Source: Azotobacter salinestris (GTDB taxonomy: Bacteria; Pseudomonadota; Gammaproteobacteria; Pseudomonadales; Pseudomonadaceae). Taken from it: a DNA stretch of 64,000 bases. The notes beneath the pieces were generated by a model. That model made no database searches. It was not told the origin of the DNA and saw only the letters and a list, made by a program, of their open reading frames with translations. Location: NCBI RefSeq assembly GCF_009363155.1, contig NZ_CP045303.1, positions 1 through 64,000 on the forward strand, in the 5' to 3' direction. Below are positions 16,132 to 24,777 of the stretch, in pieces. How positions within the stretch are numbered: the first letter of the stretch is position 1; every line of letters starts with the position of its first letter. Position numbers and translations under genes: made by a program.

Positions 16132-18493
16132 ACAGGAGACGCTCGCAGCGGTGCAGGCCGAGAACGCTCGCCTGATCGCGCTGCTTGAATCACACGGCAT
16201 CGAGTGGCGCCTTTCGCCGTCCCAGCCGGCTCCAGGGGTAGCAGCGCCGGAGCCGTCCAGGCTGTCCACTACTGAAAAGGTGACCCTGTTCCGGCGGCTG
16301 TTTCGCGGGCGCACGGATGTGTATCCGGTTCGCTGGGAAGGCAAAACCTCGGGCAAGTCAGGCTATGCGCCAGCCTGCGCCAACGAGTGGCGTGCCGGTG
16401 TGTGCGAGAAGCCCCGTATCAAGTGTGGTGACTGCGACAAGCGACTGCTGATCCCGCTGTCCGACGCGGTGATCTATGACCATCTGGCCGGTGCGCACAC
16501 GGTCGGCGTCTATCCGCTGCTGGAGGACGACACCTGCTACTTTCTGGCGGTCGATTTCGATGAGGCCGACTGGAGAGATGACGCGCGTGCTTTCATGCAG
16601 TCCTGCGAGGAGCTGGGCGTGCCGGCTGCGCTGGAAATTTCCCGCTCCGGGCAAGGCGCGCACGCATGGGTATTCTTCGCCAGCCGCGTTTCTGCCCGCG
16701 ATTCCCGGCGACTGGGTACGGCCATTATCAGTCACACCTGCACGCGCACCCGGCAACTGAAGCTGGAGTCCTACGACCGACTGTTCCCCAACCAGGACAC
16801 GATGCCCAAAGGCGGCTTCGGCAACCTGATCGCACTGCCGCTGCAAAAGTGGCCCAGGGAGAGCGGCTTCAGTGTGTTCGTTGATGCCGATCTGCGCCCG
16901 CATCCTGACCAGTGGGCTTTCCTGGCGGCGATCCGGCCGATGCCTGCTCACGACATCGAGCCGACCATCCTGCGTGCCACCGGTGGCGTCCATCCCTTGG
17001 ATGTCACCTTCATCGACGATGAGGACCTGGCTACGCCGTGGAAGCGCGAGAGCGCATCGCCCAAGAAACTATCCGGTGCGATGCCGCCATCGCTCACCGT
17101 GACGTTGGCGAACCTGATCTATTTCGAGAAGGCGCAACTCCCCCAAGCGCTGGCCAATCGCCTGATCCGGCTGGCCGCCTTCCAAAACCCCGAGTTCTAC
17201 AAGGCCCAGGCCATGCGCATGTCGGTGTGGGACAAGCCGCGTGTCATTGGCAATGCTGAAAACTTCCCCCAACACATCGCTCTGCCTCGCGGCTGTCTTG
17301 ATGCGGCAATGGACTTGCTGCGCGACAACAGCATCGCCTGCGATCTGCATGACGAGCGATTTGGCGGCGAGATCATCGATGTGGCCTTCGCTGGCACCTT
17401 GCGCCTTGACCAGGAAACTGCCGTTTCGGCCATGCTGCATCACGACACCGGGGTCCTGTGCGCGCCAACAGCATTCGGCAAGACCGTTACCGCCGCCGCG
17501 CTGATCGCTCGCCGGGGCGTGAACACCCTGGTGCTGGTGCACCGCACCGAGTTGTTGAAACAATGGCAAGAGCGCCTGCAAGTCTTTCTCGGCGTAGGCA
17601 AGGGCGTAGTCGGCACCATTGGTGGTGGCAAGGCCAAACCCACCGGGAAGATCGATATCGCTGTGATGCAGTCGGTATCCCGGCAGGGCGAGGTCAATCC
17701 GCTGGTTGAGCACTACGGGCAGGTGATCGTGGACGAGTGCCATCACGTTGGCGCCGTGTCATTCGATGCCATCCTGAAGCGAACCAAGGCGAGGTTCGTG
17801 CTCGGCCTTACGGCAACCCCGATTCGCCGCGATGGTCAACAACCGATCATCTTCATGCAGTGCGGGCCGATCCGGTACACAGCGGCTAAGCCGGCAGGTG
17901 CACCCCATGACTTGGAGGTGCTGCCGCGAACACGTTTCTCACGGATCGACTTGCCGCACGAGGCGGGCATCCAGGATGTGTTCCGGCATCTGGCCGATGA
18001 CCAGGCCAGGACCGAAGCTATTGCCGCCGAAGTCCGTGACGCGTTTCAGCAGGGTCGCAAAGTGCTGGTGCTGACCGAGCGTACCGAACACCTCGACGCT
18101 ATTCGGATTGCACTGGAAGAACAAATACCGGAGCTGTTTATGCTGCACGGCCGGATGTCCAAGAAACAGCGTGCAGCGCTGATCACGGCACTGGACGCCT
18201 TAGCGCCCGACGCGCCGCGCGTACTGCTGGCCACAGGCAAACTGGTCGGCGAAGGCTTTGACCATCCGCCCCTCGACACACTGGTGCTGGCGATGCCCGT
18301 CTCCTGGAAAGGCACGCTGCAGCAATACGCCGGTCGTCTGCATCGAGAGCACGCCTGCAAGACCGATGTGCGCATCATCGATTTCGTCGATACTGGGCAT
18401 CCGGCACTGCTGCGGATGTGGGAGAAACGTCAGAGCGGGTACCGGGCGATGGGGTACCGCATGGGGATGGGAACCGACCAGTTGGACAGTTGA
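16124..18493 (+). CDS. TOTE-type conflict system primase / SF2 helicase fusion
   Basis: 789 residues. After a short coiled coil (about 1-30) comes a Cys-rich segment (CANEWRAGVCEKPRIKCGDC, about 86-105). The archaeo-eukaryotic primase domain follows with the metal-binding FLAVDFDEADW (about 140) and the SGQGAHAWVFF motif (about 175). The C-terminal superfamily 2 helicase shows APTAFGKTVTAA (Walker A, about 447), VDECHH (DECH box, about 536), GLTATP (motif III) and QYAGRLHR (motif VI, about 736). This is the architecture named TOTE conflict system in Pfam, a predicted anti-invader or mobile-element system. All motifs look intact. Confidence 0.88.
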   Translation: MAEQETLAAVQAENARLIALLESHGIEWRLSPSQPAPGVAAPEPSRLSTTEKVTLFRRLFRGRTDVYPVRWEGKTSGKSGYAPACANEWRAGVCEKPRIKCGDCDKRLLIPLSDAVIYDHLAGAHTVGVYPLLEDDTCYFLAVDFDEADWRDDARAFMQSCEELGVPAALEISRSGQGAHAWVFFASRVSARDSRRLGTAIISHTCTRTRQLKLESYDRLFPNQDTMPKGGFGNLIALPLQKWPRESGFSVFVDADLRPHPDQWAFLAAIRPMPAHDIEPTILRATGGVHPLDVTFIDDEDLATPWKRESASPKKLSGAMPPSLTVTLANLIYFEKAQLPQALANRLIRLAAFQNPEFYKAQAMRMSVWDKPRVIGNAENFPQHIALPRGCLDAAMDLLRDNSIACDLHDERFGGEIIDVAFAGTLRLDQETAVSAMLHHDTGVLCAPTAFGKTVTAAALIARRGVNTLVLVHRTELLKQWQERLQVFLGVGKGVVGTIGGGKAKPTGKIDIAVMQSVSRQGEVNPLVEHYGQVIVDECHHVGAVSFDAILKRTKARFVLGLTATPIRRDGQQPIIFMQCGPIRYTAAKPAGAPHDLEVLPRTRFSRIDLPHEAGIQDVFRHLADDQARTEAIAAEVRDAFQQGRKVLVLTERTEHLDAIRIALEEQIPELFMLHGRMSKKQRAALITALDALAPDAPRVLLATGKLVGEGFDHPPLDTLVLAMPVSWKGTLQQYAGRLHREHACKTDVRIIDFVDTGHPALLRMWEKRQSGYRAMGYRMGMGTDQLDS

Positions 18494-18783
18494 CGAGTGC
18501 TTTCACCACATTGGTCGGCATGCTGTTGACACACTTGCCAACAGTCTGGAACAGACGCCCGGGCCGATCCTTGCGCCTGACCGTGCTGCATGTGCAAGCC
18601 CCTACGCCAGAACAAGTCGCTCGCATCGCTCAGTCAATCTACGGACGCATGCGTGCCGAGATACGGCACTGAACTGTCCGTGTGCCTGGGGGCAGTATTT
18701 CCAGTCCCCGATCTGTCGCAAGGCAAGGCCACGTGCATGCTGCGCTCCGGCGTCGGGCGCGAGCCTTTCCGTTGCCGGGTGGC
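18494..18783. other. Spacer with an unassigned short frame
   Basis: A frame ending at 18672 (LRLTVLHVQAPTPEQVARIAQ and on) could be the tail of a lost gene, but no family is recognised. No terminator is evident after the primase-helicase gene. Confidence 0.3.
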
Positions 18784-19761
18784 TCAGTAGCGGACCTTGA
18801 ACGTGGGCGAATCCTCCGCCCGCATGTGCCGGCGGTCGTAGAGCCGGGTGGTGCTGATGTTGGCGTGGCCCAGCCACTGCTGGACCTTGGCGATGTCTGC
18901 CTCGTGCTCGAGGGCGTTGGTGGCGGCAGTAGCGCGCAGGCCGTGGACGCCGAGACCCTCGACCGTGATGCCGGCGGCCCTGGCGTAGGCGCCGACCAGG
19001 GCATAGATGCCCTCGGCGGAGATCCCGGCGCCGGTCCTTTTCCCGCGCAGCGGCAGGAACAGCGGCGCTTTGGGGTCCACAAGGTGATGCCCCGAGGCCT
19101 CCAGGTAGCCATGGATCCGCTCGGCGGCGACCGGGTGCAGCGGCAGGTAACGCAGCTTGCCGCCCTTGCCGTGGACGCGCAGATGCTTGAGGCCGCGGCG
19201 GTCCTGGAGGTCGTGGACCGCCAGGCGGGCGGCCTCCTCGCGGCGCAGGCCGTGATAGAGCAGCACGGCGAGCAGCGCCCGGTCGCGGCGGCCCTTCAGG
19301 GTGGCGGGATCGGGGGCTTCGAGCAGGGCCCGCGCCTGGTGGTCGCCGAGAGCCGGGGTTTTGCCTTCGTTGCTTTCAATCCTGGGCCGTTTGACGCCAT
19401 GCACCGGATTGCCGCCGGCGACGGCGTTGCACTCGAGCAGGTGGTCGAACAGGCTGGTGAGGGCGGCGAGCTTGCGGCGGAGGGTGGCGGCGGAGAGACC
19501 ACGCTGCTCCAGGTGCTTGCGCCAGGCCAGCACGTGGGCGCGGGTGACGGCGCGAAACTGCTCCGGCGCCTGCAGGCCGATGAAGGCGCAGAAGTCGGCG
19601 AGGTCGCCCTGGTAGGCGCGGCGGGTGCGCGGGTTGTCGAGGTTGGCGAACCACTCGGCGGCGGCCGGCACCCGGGCCAGGTCCTGGAACTCGGCGGCGG
19701 TGAGGCGGCGTTCGGCCGGCGTGACGGGCGACAGGCCGGTTTCGGGGAGCGGCTTATACAT
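18784..19761 (-). CDS. Tyrosine recombinase / phage-type integrase (XerC/D-like)
   Basis: 325 residues from ATG 19761. The N-terminal SAM-like core-binding domain contains [16 protein letters not shown] and [17 protein letters not shown]. The catalytic domain has Arg I in [14 protein letters not shown] (about residue 178), the HGLR box in [14 protein letters not shown] (about 275) and the terminal [14 protein letters not shown] with the active Tyr (about 307). It overlaps the upstream small gene by 8 bp. This is the only full-length copy of an integrase whose 3' end recurs at 10260, 14114 and 15169. Confidence 0.93.
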   Translation of the reverse strand: MYKPLPETGLSPVTPAERRLTAAEFQDLARVPAAAEWFANLDNPRTRRAYQGDLADFCAFIGLQAPEQFRAVTRAHVLAWRKHLEQRGLSAATLRRKLAALTSLFDHLLECNAVAGGNPVHGVKRPRIESNEGKTPALGDHQARALLEAPDPATLKGRRDRALLAVLLYHGLRREEAARLAVHDLQDRRGLKHLRVHGKGGKLRYLPLHPVAAERIHGYLEASGHHLVDPKAPLFLPLRGKRTGAGISAEGIYALVGAYARAAGITVEGLGVHGLRATAATNALEHEADIAKVQQWLGHANISTTRLYDRRHMRAEDSPTFKVRY

Positions 19762-20011
19762 GGCGGGGCGCCTGCGGCGCGGGCGGTTCCCCGAGGGGCA
19801 GCGCCTCGACCAGCGCCATGGCGGCATCGAAGGGCTCGCGGTCCAGTTCGCCGTCCGCGGGCCGGCCCTGGAGCCGGGCTTCCCGTTCCCGGTAGACGCC
19901 ATCGCCGGGTAGCGGGCGGAGCCTCCGCGGCTCGAGCCGGGTAAAGACAGTGCCGGGCAGCCGATCCTGCAGGGTTTCGACATCGCGGCGGAGGCGTGCG
20001 GCGTTGTCCAT
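19754..20011 (-). CDS. Small protein upstream of the integrase
   Basis: 85 residues from ATG 20011, overlapping the integrase start. It begins [20 protein letters not shown], contains [21 protein letters not shown] and ends in a Pro-rich tail. No family is recognised. The IS5 end lies two bases before the ATG, and its terminal AGAGGTG could serve as ribosome site. The true N-terminus may lie beyond the IS (see 21222-21624), making this the 3' part of a longer gene. Confidence 0.55.
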   Translation of the reverse strand: MDNAARLRRDVETLQDRLPGTVFTRLEPRRLRPLPGDGVYREREARLQGRPADGELDREPFDAAMALVEALPLGEPPAPQAPRHV

Positions 20012-20012
20012 C

Positions 20013-21221
20013 GGGGCACCTCTAAAAACACCCACCTGAGCTAGGTCGAGCAGTGACGAACCCAGCGCTTGGCATCCGTTGACCGGGTTGATGTCTCGCA
20101 GAAGATCCTGCTGCCGGTCGCGGTATGCAACCGGCGACCTGACTCAGGCCATTTCCAGCAGTCTCGACATCCGCTTGAGGTTGTAGACCGCCGATTTGAC
20201 CACCAAACCGAACTCCGCCCGGACCAAGCCAATGCTCCGGACCCTCTTGCCGCCCATCTGGGCGAGGCTGGCAAATACATGCTCGACCCTGGCCCGGGGG
20301 CTGGCAATGCGTTTGTTCCGGGCCTTGCCCGGCTCTCCGATAGGCTTGCCGGCCTGGCCCTTGCGCTGGATATGCGGTCGCCAGCCGATCAGCTTGAGCC
20401 AGCGCTCTCTGGGCTTGTCGTGATAACCGCGATCCGCCCAGAAGTCACGGCTGCTGTTGTTTCGGTCGAGCACATCCACCAGGTGCAGGGTATCGGCCTC
20501 GCTGGCATCGCTCACCCGCACGCCGCGGATCAGCTTGTGCCGACGATCCACGCTGACCGACAGCTTGTAGCCGAAGTACGATTTGCCGTGCTTCTTCGTC
20601 CAGCGCGCCTCGACATCCTTTTGTCGGCGCTGGGCGGGTGACCACTCCACCGGCACAGCCTGCTCCTTCACCACGGCCTGCTCATCGGCTGTGTTGTGCT
20701 GGATGGGCGCGCGAACGATGCTGGCATCGATGATCTGCCCTTTGCGAGCCCGGAATCCGTGTGCCTGCAACTGACGCTGCACCTCGGCAAAGATCTGGTG
20801 CTCGACATTGGCCTTGACCAGGCGCTCGCGAAAGAGCCAGATCGTGTTGCGATCCGGCACTCGGCCGGCGTGCTTGAGACCGGCAAAACGCTGGAAGCTC
20901 ATGCGGTCGAGCAACTGGAACTCCATCTGCTCGTCGGACAGGTTGAACAGTTGCTGGAGTACCAGCAGTCGCGTCATCTGCTCCGTTGGATAAGGCGGCC
21001 GGCCGCCCTTGGCCCTACTGGGCCTGGGAGCCCAGCGGTCGATTTCGGCGGCCAAGGATGCAAAGTCCACATGCTTGTTCAGTAGGGCCAGTGGGTCGCC
21101 CAAGCTGTCCAGCTTGGCTTCACGCTCCTGGTCGGCAAAAAGACTGAACATCAGCAGGCTCCGGGTGATCAACAGGCGGATGATCTTACCCGGCGGCCGG
21201 GCTGGTTTTTAGAGGTGCCCC
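20013..21221 (-). mobile_element. IS5-family element (IS5 group)
   Basis: The ends are GGGGCACCTCTAAAAAC at 20013 and its inverted copy ending at 21221. The 1209-bp element carries one intact transposase gene. Flanks share only TC, so a clear target duplication cannot be stated. Confidence 0.85.
20144..21151 (-). CDS. IS5-family transposase
   Basis: 335 residues from ATG 21151 (GGAG seven bases upstream; a TTG at 21172 is a weaker alternative). The N-terminal part has the IS5 DUF772 domain (KGGRPPYPTEQMTRLLVLQQLFNLSDEQ region). The DDE residues are in GQIIDASIVRAP (D), DFWADRGYHDK (D) and PRARVEHVFASLAQM (E). No internal stop; likely active. Confidence 0.95.
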   Translation of the reverse strand: MFSLFADQEREAKLDSLGDPLALLNKHVDFASLAAEIDRWAPRPSRAKGGRPPYPTEQMTRLLVLQQLFNLSDEQMEFQLLDRMSFQRFAGLKHAGRVPDRNTIWLFRERLVKANVEHQIFAEVQRQLQAHGFRARKGQIIDASIVRAPIQHNTADEQAVVKEQAVPVEWSPAQRRQKDVEARWTKKHGKSYFGYKLSVSVDRRHKLIRGVRVSDASEADTLHLVDVLDRNNSSRDFWADRGYHDKPRERWLKLIGWRPHIQRKGQAGKPIGEPGKARNKRIASPRARVEHVFASLAQMGGKRVRSIGLVRAEFGLVVKSAVYNLKRMSRLLEMA

Positions 21222-21624
21222 TCGGTGACCATCGTCACCAGAGAGGCTTTTTCGAGGCTGCCGTTGCAGTAGTCGGCAGGCTGATCTTCGAGCCAGCGCA
21301 GCCGCTCGCGCAGGAGTTGCTGATGGGAGTTCATGACTACGCTTCCGTGGCCTGGCGAAGAAAGCAGCGCAAATGGTCACCTTGTTCGACCTGTCGAACC
21401 TGTGGATGGCGCGCCGGCATTTACTGGGCAGTGCAGGAGAGGTGCGCCTGTAATGCGGGAAATAGCTGCTGCGGGGAACTCGCGGCGGCTGAAAACGTAA
21501 GGAAAAGCGGATGATCTGAGCGTTTTGGGCTGATTTTCCGCCTTCAAAAATTGGCAAAGATTGAAGTCAGCCAGAATATGTGGCTATTTCAGAGCCCCCT
21601 AACTTATTCGGAGTTTCCATAATT
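21222..21624. other. Gap with a possible displaced 5' gene fragment
   Basis: On the minus strand, ATG 21334 opens MNSHQQLLRERLRWLEDQ; a one-base slip later restores ADYCNGSLEKASLVTMVTE up to the IS5 end. This could be the start of the gene continuing at 20011. The remainder is AT-richer and holds no recognised gene. Confidence 0.35.
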
Positions 21625-22038
21625 ATGAGCAGAATGTTTGCGGTTTTAATGATGATATTGTTTTCAGGTTGTGTATTTGCCTTTGATAATGAGAAGGACA
21701 AATCTATACGATTCGAGGAAACGCCGCTTAAAAATGCAGATATTCATTGCGATAATGATGATGACTTGCTTCCCGAGCGGAATGATTTCGAGTTAATTGA
21801 TTATTCGGTTATGAGTAACGAGCAAGGCGAGCGTTTTGCGTTGGTAACGATTAAGAATAAATCGTCCGGTCAGCGTTTTTTTGTCAATAATGACCTGGTG
21901 GCCTTGCTTGGTAATTGTTCGAGGGTTCTGGCGCATGAGTTCGAGCCATATAGACTGAATGGTGGCGAGCAGATTACCAAACAGATTTATTTTGGTTTTC
22001 AAAGATATCCAATAGTTAAGCTTTTAATGGATAGGTAA
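21625..22038 (+). CDS. AT-rich gene for a small exported protein
   Basis: 137 residues from ATG 21625. A signal peptide is clear (MSRMFAVLMMILFSGCVFAF): either signal peptidase I cleavage after VFA, or a weak lipobox (FSGC). The mature part is acidic at first (EKDKSIRFEETP, DNDDDLLPERND), then has a beta-rich domain (GERFALVTIKNKSSGQRFFVNN). Codons are markedly AT-rich compared with all neighbours, a sign of transfer from another source. The family is not recognised. It lies between two IS remnants. Confidence 0.65.
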   Translation: MSRMFAVLMMILFSGCVFAFDNEKDKSIRFEETPLKNADIHCDNDDDLLPERNDFELIDYSVMSNEQGERFALVTIKNKSSGQRFFVNNDLVALLGNCSRVLAHEFEPYRLNGGEQITKQIYFGFQRYPIVKLLMDR

Positions 22039-22039
22039 C

Positions 22040-22931
22040 TCGTAGCTGCGCGCCGCGATGCCGCTGGCCGGGCGCTCGTTGCCGGTCTGCGAAGTCGTCC
22101 ACCCGCGCGAAGGCTGCCCGCGTTGCCAGCGGCGCCTGCTCGAGGCCCTGGCGGCGATGCTGCCGGCCGACTGCACGCCTATCCTGGTCACCGATGCGGG
22201 CTTCCGGCGGCCCTGGTTCCAGGCCGTCGAGGCGCAGGGCTGGCATTACGTCGGCCGCGTGCGCAACCGCGACCTGTGCCGGCTCGGCGAGCAGTCGTGG
22301 CAGCCGGTGAAAAGCCTGTATGCCCTGGCCTCGGCGTCGCCGAAACGGCTCGGTCGTCTCGAGATGACGCGCTCGGCGCCCTGGTCCACCCAGCTCTGCG
22401 CGGTGAAGCATCCATCGCGGGGGCGCAAGCACCGGCGCGTCACCGGACGCCTGGCCCGGGACAAACGCAGCCGGCAGAACGCCCGGCGCGAAAGCGAGCC
22501 CTGGCTGCTGGCCAGCAACCTGCCCGAGGCGCAGTGGAGTGCTGCGCAGATCGTGGCGATCTACAGGCGGCGCATGCAGGTCGAGGAAGGCTTCCGCGAC
22601 CTGAAGAGCCATCGGCTGGGGATCGGTCTGGGGCTGCATCGCAGCCGCTGCCCGCGGCGCATCGAGATCCTGCTGCTGATCGCCGTGCTGGCCAACTACG
22701 CGCTGTGCCTACTGGGCCTGCAGGCGCGGGAGGCGGGGCACGAACGGTATTTCCAGAGCAACAGCCTCAAGGACCGGCACGTGTTGTCGCTGTGGCGGCT
22801 GGGGCTGGAGTATGCACGCCGTTACGCGGGAGACCTTTCCCGGGAGAAGCTACGGAATCTGGAGCAGGCCCTGCGGCGGGAGGTCCACCGGCAAGCGCTG
22901 GAGCTGGGGTGATTTTGTGGGGATCACTCAG
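22040..22931 (+). mobile_element. IS4/IS10-type element, 5' truncated
   Basis: The right end CACTCAG (22925-22931) preceded by TGTGGGGAT matches the IS10-like terminal repeat CTGANNGATCCCC read in reverse. The left end and the first part of the transposase are missing; homology starts abruptly near 22040 next to the AT-rich gene. Confidence 0.7.
22058..22912 (+). pseudogene. IS4-family (IS10 group) transposase, N-terminally truncated
   Basis: 284 residues of the C-terminal portion: CTPILVTDAGFRRPWFQAVE with the second catalytic Asp, HYVGRVRNRDLC, and AIYRRRMQVEEGFRDLKSHRLG with the Y-R-E-K-type signature. The N-terminal DNA-binding domain and the first catalytic Asp are gone, so it cannot transpose. 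Confidence 0.85.
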
Positions 22932-22950
22932 TGTCCGAGCGCAGTGAAGG

Positions 22951-23082
22951 TCATTTGTTGGAAGCCACTGCCAACCAATCGGAGCGCTCGTAAGCAACAC
23001 TGTTGGCCAAGTCGATAACCTTGATTGTCGATCTATCTACGCCGGTATAAATAACGAAGTAAAACGTATCGGAGAAAGCCAT
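22951..23082 (-). pseudogene. C-terminal fragment of an AT-rich unknown gene
   Basis: The frame FSDTFYFVIYTGVDRSTIKV continuing to a stop at 22951 reads as plausible AT-rich coding DNA without an upstream start consistent with its neighbours. It abuts the helicase fragment at 23080. Family unknown; could be non-coding. Confidence 0.3.
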
Positions 23083-23289
23083 CGCGATTTCCCGGACCTC
23101 TTCGACGACGAGAAAATCTCCCCGGAGCAGCGGGTCGACGAGCTGAACCTGCTCTATGTGGCGGCCACCCGGGCCAAGCAGCACCTGGTCGTCAATGGCA
23201 TCGTTCAGGCTATTGTCCGGCTGGTGTATTCCAAAGCAAAGAAGGCAGGGATGCCACAAGGTGGCGTCATGAGTGAAGCGCCTGCGTGA
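23080..23289 (+). pseudogene. 3' fragment of a UvrD-like helicase gene
   Basis: Contains DFPDLFDDEKISPEQRVDEL followed by NLLYVAATRAKQHLVV, which is UvrD/Rep helicase motif VI, then a short tail and TGA at 23287. It is the kind of C-terminus missing from the helicase truncated at 52424. The upstream part is absent. Confidence 0.75.
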
Positions 23290-23434
23290 AGCAAGGCTGA
23301 GCGATGGCCGGCAGCCTGCCGGGGGAGATGCAGGAGACGCCCGAGGCCACTGGTCATCGAGCGGGCTAATTGTCTCTTCTGAGTGGACGATATTGCGCTT
23401 TTCAGCCTCTTAATCAAATCGTGAGGAGACACTA

Positions 23435-24251
23435 GGTTCTGTTGACGCAAGCCCAGTGCTAAAACTGGGCTTTTGCCATGACTGACAGAAGCCGTCTGAG
23501 CGATACCGACTGGTCCCGTATCCAAAGTCTGCTGAGCGCCACGAAGGGGATCCGGCTGACCCGTACTCTCGGCTGTCGCCGCTTTGTCGAGGCGGTGCTC
23601 TGGATACTACGCAGCGGCGCTCAATGGCGGATGCTGCCTCGTTGCCTCGGCTCATGGAACAGCGTTTTCAAACGCTTCACCCGCTGGTGCCGGCTCGGCG
23701 TCTGGGACCGGCTTCACTCGGTACTGGCTCGGGACGCTGACCTTCAGCACGTCTGCATCGACAGCTCCGTCGTGCGTGCCCATGCCTGTGCAGCCGGGGC
23801 GGCCAGCAGTACTGCGGCCCAGGAGGCACTGGGGCGTTCGCGAGGAGGCTTCAGCAGCAAGATCCATGTGTTGACCGATGCGCTGGGGTTACCGATTCGC
23901 TTCATCCTGACGGAAGGCCAAGCGGCCGATATCAGCCAGGCGATCCCACTCATGGCGGGGATCGTCACGTCGGCACTGCTGGCCGACAAGGGCTATGACG
24001 CCAACCAGCTTCTGGCCTGGCTGAAGGAGCGCCAGATCCAGGCCGTCATTCCCGCCAGACGGAACCGCATCGAGCAACGCTCCTGCGACTGGCATCTCTA
24101 CAAGGAGCGGCACGTGATCGAGTGCCTGTTCGGCAAGCTGAAGCACTACCGGCGGATCACCACTCGCTATGAGAAGAGGGCCAGCCATTTCAAGGGAATG
24201 CTGGCTTTTGCGGCTGTTTTGCTATGGCTGCGCTGATACGTCAACAGAACC
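23435..24251 (+). mobile_element. IS5-family element (IS427-like), complete
   Basis: 817 bp with inverted ends GGTTCTGTTGACG...CGTCAACAGAACC and a TA duplication at 23433-23434 and 24252-24253. Removing it restores the doxX upstream sequence ACACTAGTCTGTG seen in copy 1, so it inserted after the doxX-pirin duplication or in one copy only. Confidence 0.95.
23478..24236 (+). CDS. IS5-family transposase, single frame
   Basis: 252 residues. The N-terminal DUF4096-type domain (LSDTDWSRIQSLL... GAQWRMLPRCLGSWNSVFKRF) is followed by the DDE domain: HVCIDSSVVRAHACAAG (D, about residue 95), LLADKGYDANQ (D, about 172) and HVIECLFGKLKHYRRI (E, about 215). The related IS427 type often needs frameshifting; this copy is in one frame and looks intact. 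Confidence 0.95.
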   Translation: MTDRSRLSDTDWSRIQSLLSATKGIRLTRTLGCRRFVEAVLWILRSGAQWRMLPRCLGSWNSVFKRFTRWCRLGVWDRLHSVLARDADLQHVCIDSSVVRAHACAAGAASSTAAQEALGRSRGGFSSKIHVLTDALGLPIRFILTEGQAADISQAIPLMAGIVTSALLADKGYDANQLLAWLKERQIQAVIPARRNRIEQRSCDWHLYKERHVIECLFGKLKHYRRITTRYEKRASHFKGMLAFAAVLLWLR

Positions 24252-24306
24252 TAGTCTGTGCTCATGGTGCTGAACAAGGCACCCCCACCGACCCGGAGAC
24301 ACGGAC

Positions 24307-24729
24307 ATGACCCTTTCGACCCACACCGCCACCCACACCGCCACCGCCTTCGCCGGCCGCGCCCTGCTGAGCTCGCTGTTCATCGTCAGCGGCCTGGGCA
24401 AGGCCGCCGCCCCGGCCGCCACCCTCGGCTACATCGGCAGCACCGGTATGCCCTTCCCCACCCTGGCTCTGGCGGCCGCGCTGCTGATCGAGCTGGGCTT
24501 CGCCGCGGCGCTGCTGGTCGGCTACCGCACCCGCCTGGTCGCCACCGTAATGGCCGGCTTCACCGTGGCGACGGCCCTGGCCTTCCACAACCAGTTCGGC
24601 GACCAAAACCAGTTCATCCACTTCCTGAAGAACCTGGCGATCGCCGGGGGCCTGCTGCAGGTGGCCGCCTTCGGTGCCGGCGCCCTGAGCCTGGATGCCT
24701 ACCGCAGCCGTCGCCTCGCCCACGCCTGA
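24307..24729 (+). CDS. DoxX-family membrane protein (copy 2)
   Basis: 140 residues, four hydrophobic segments, six substitutions relative to copy 1 (13424-13846). The upstream region up to about 23365 is also shared with copy 1, but here it is interrupted by the IS427-like element 55 bp before the start, which may remove or replace the native promoter. It is followed after 48 bp by the intact pirin gene. Confidence 0.9.
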   Translation: MTLSTHTATHTATAFAGRALLSSLFIVSGLGKAAAPAATLGYIGSTGMPFPTLALAAALLIELGFAAALLVGYRTRLVATVMAGFTVATALAFHNQFGDQNQFIHFLKNLAIAGGLLQVAAFGAGALSLDAYRSRRLAHA

Positions 24730-24777
24730 AGCTTCCCGCCCGGCTCCGGCCGGGCCGTCCCTACCGAGGAATCCGCC

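Noticed and set aside
16124..18493. Type I restriction HsdR or RecQ-type helicase
   Set aside because: The N-terminal primase motifs and Cys-rich segment fit the TOTE primase-helicase layout, and no HsdM/HsdS genes are adjacent.
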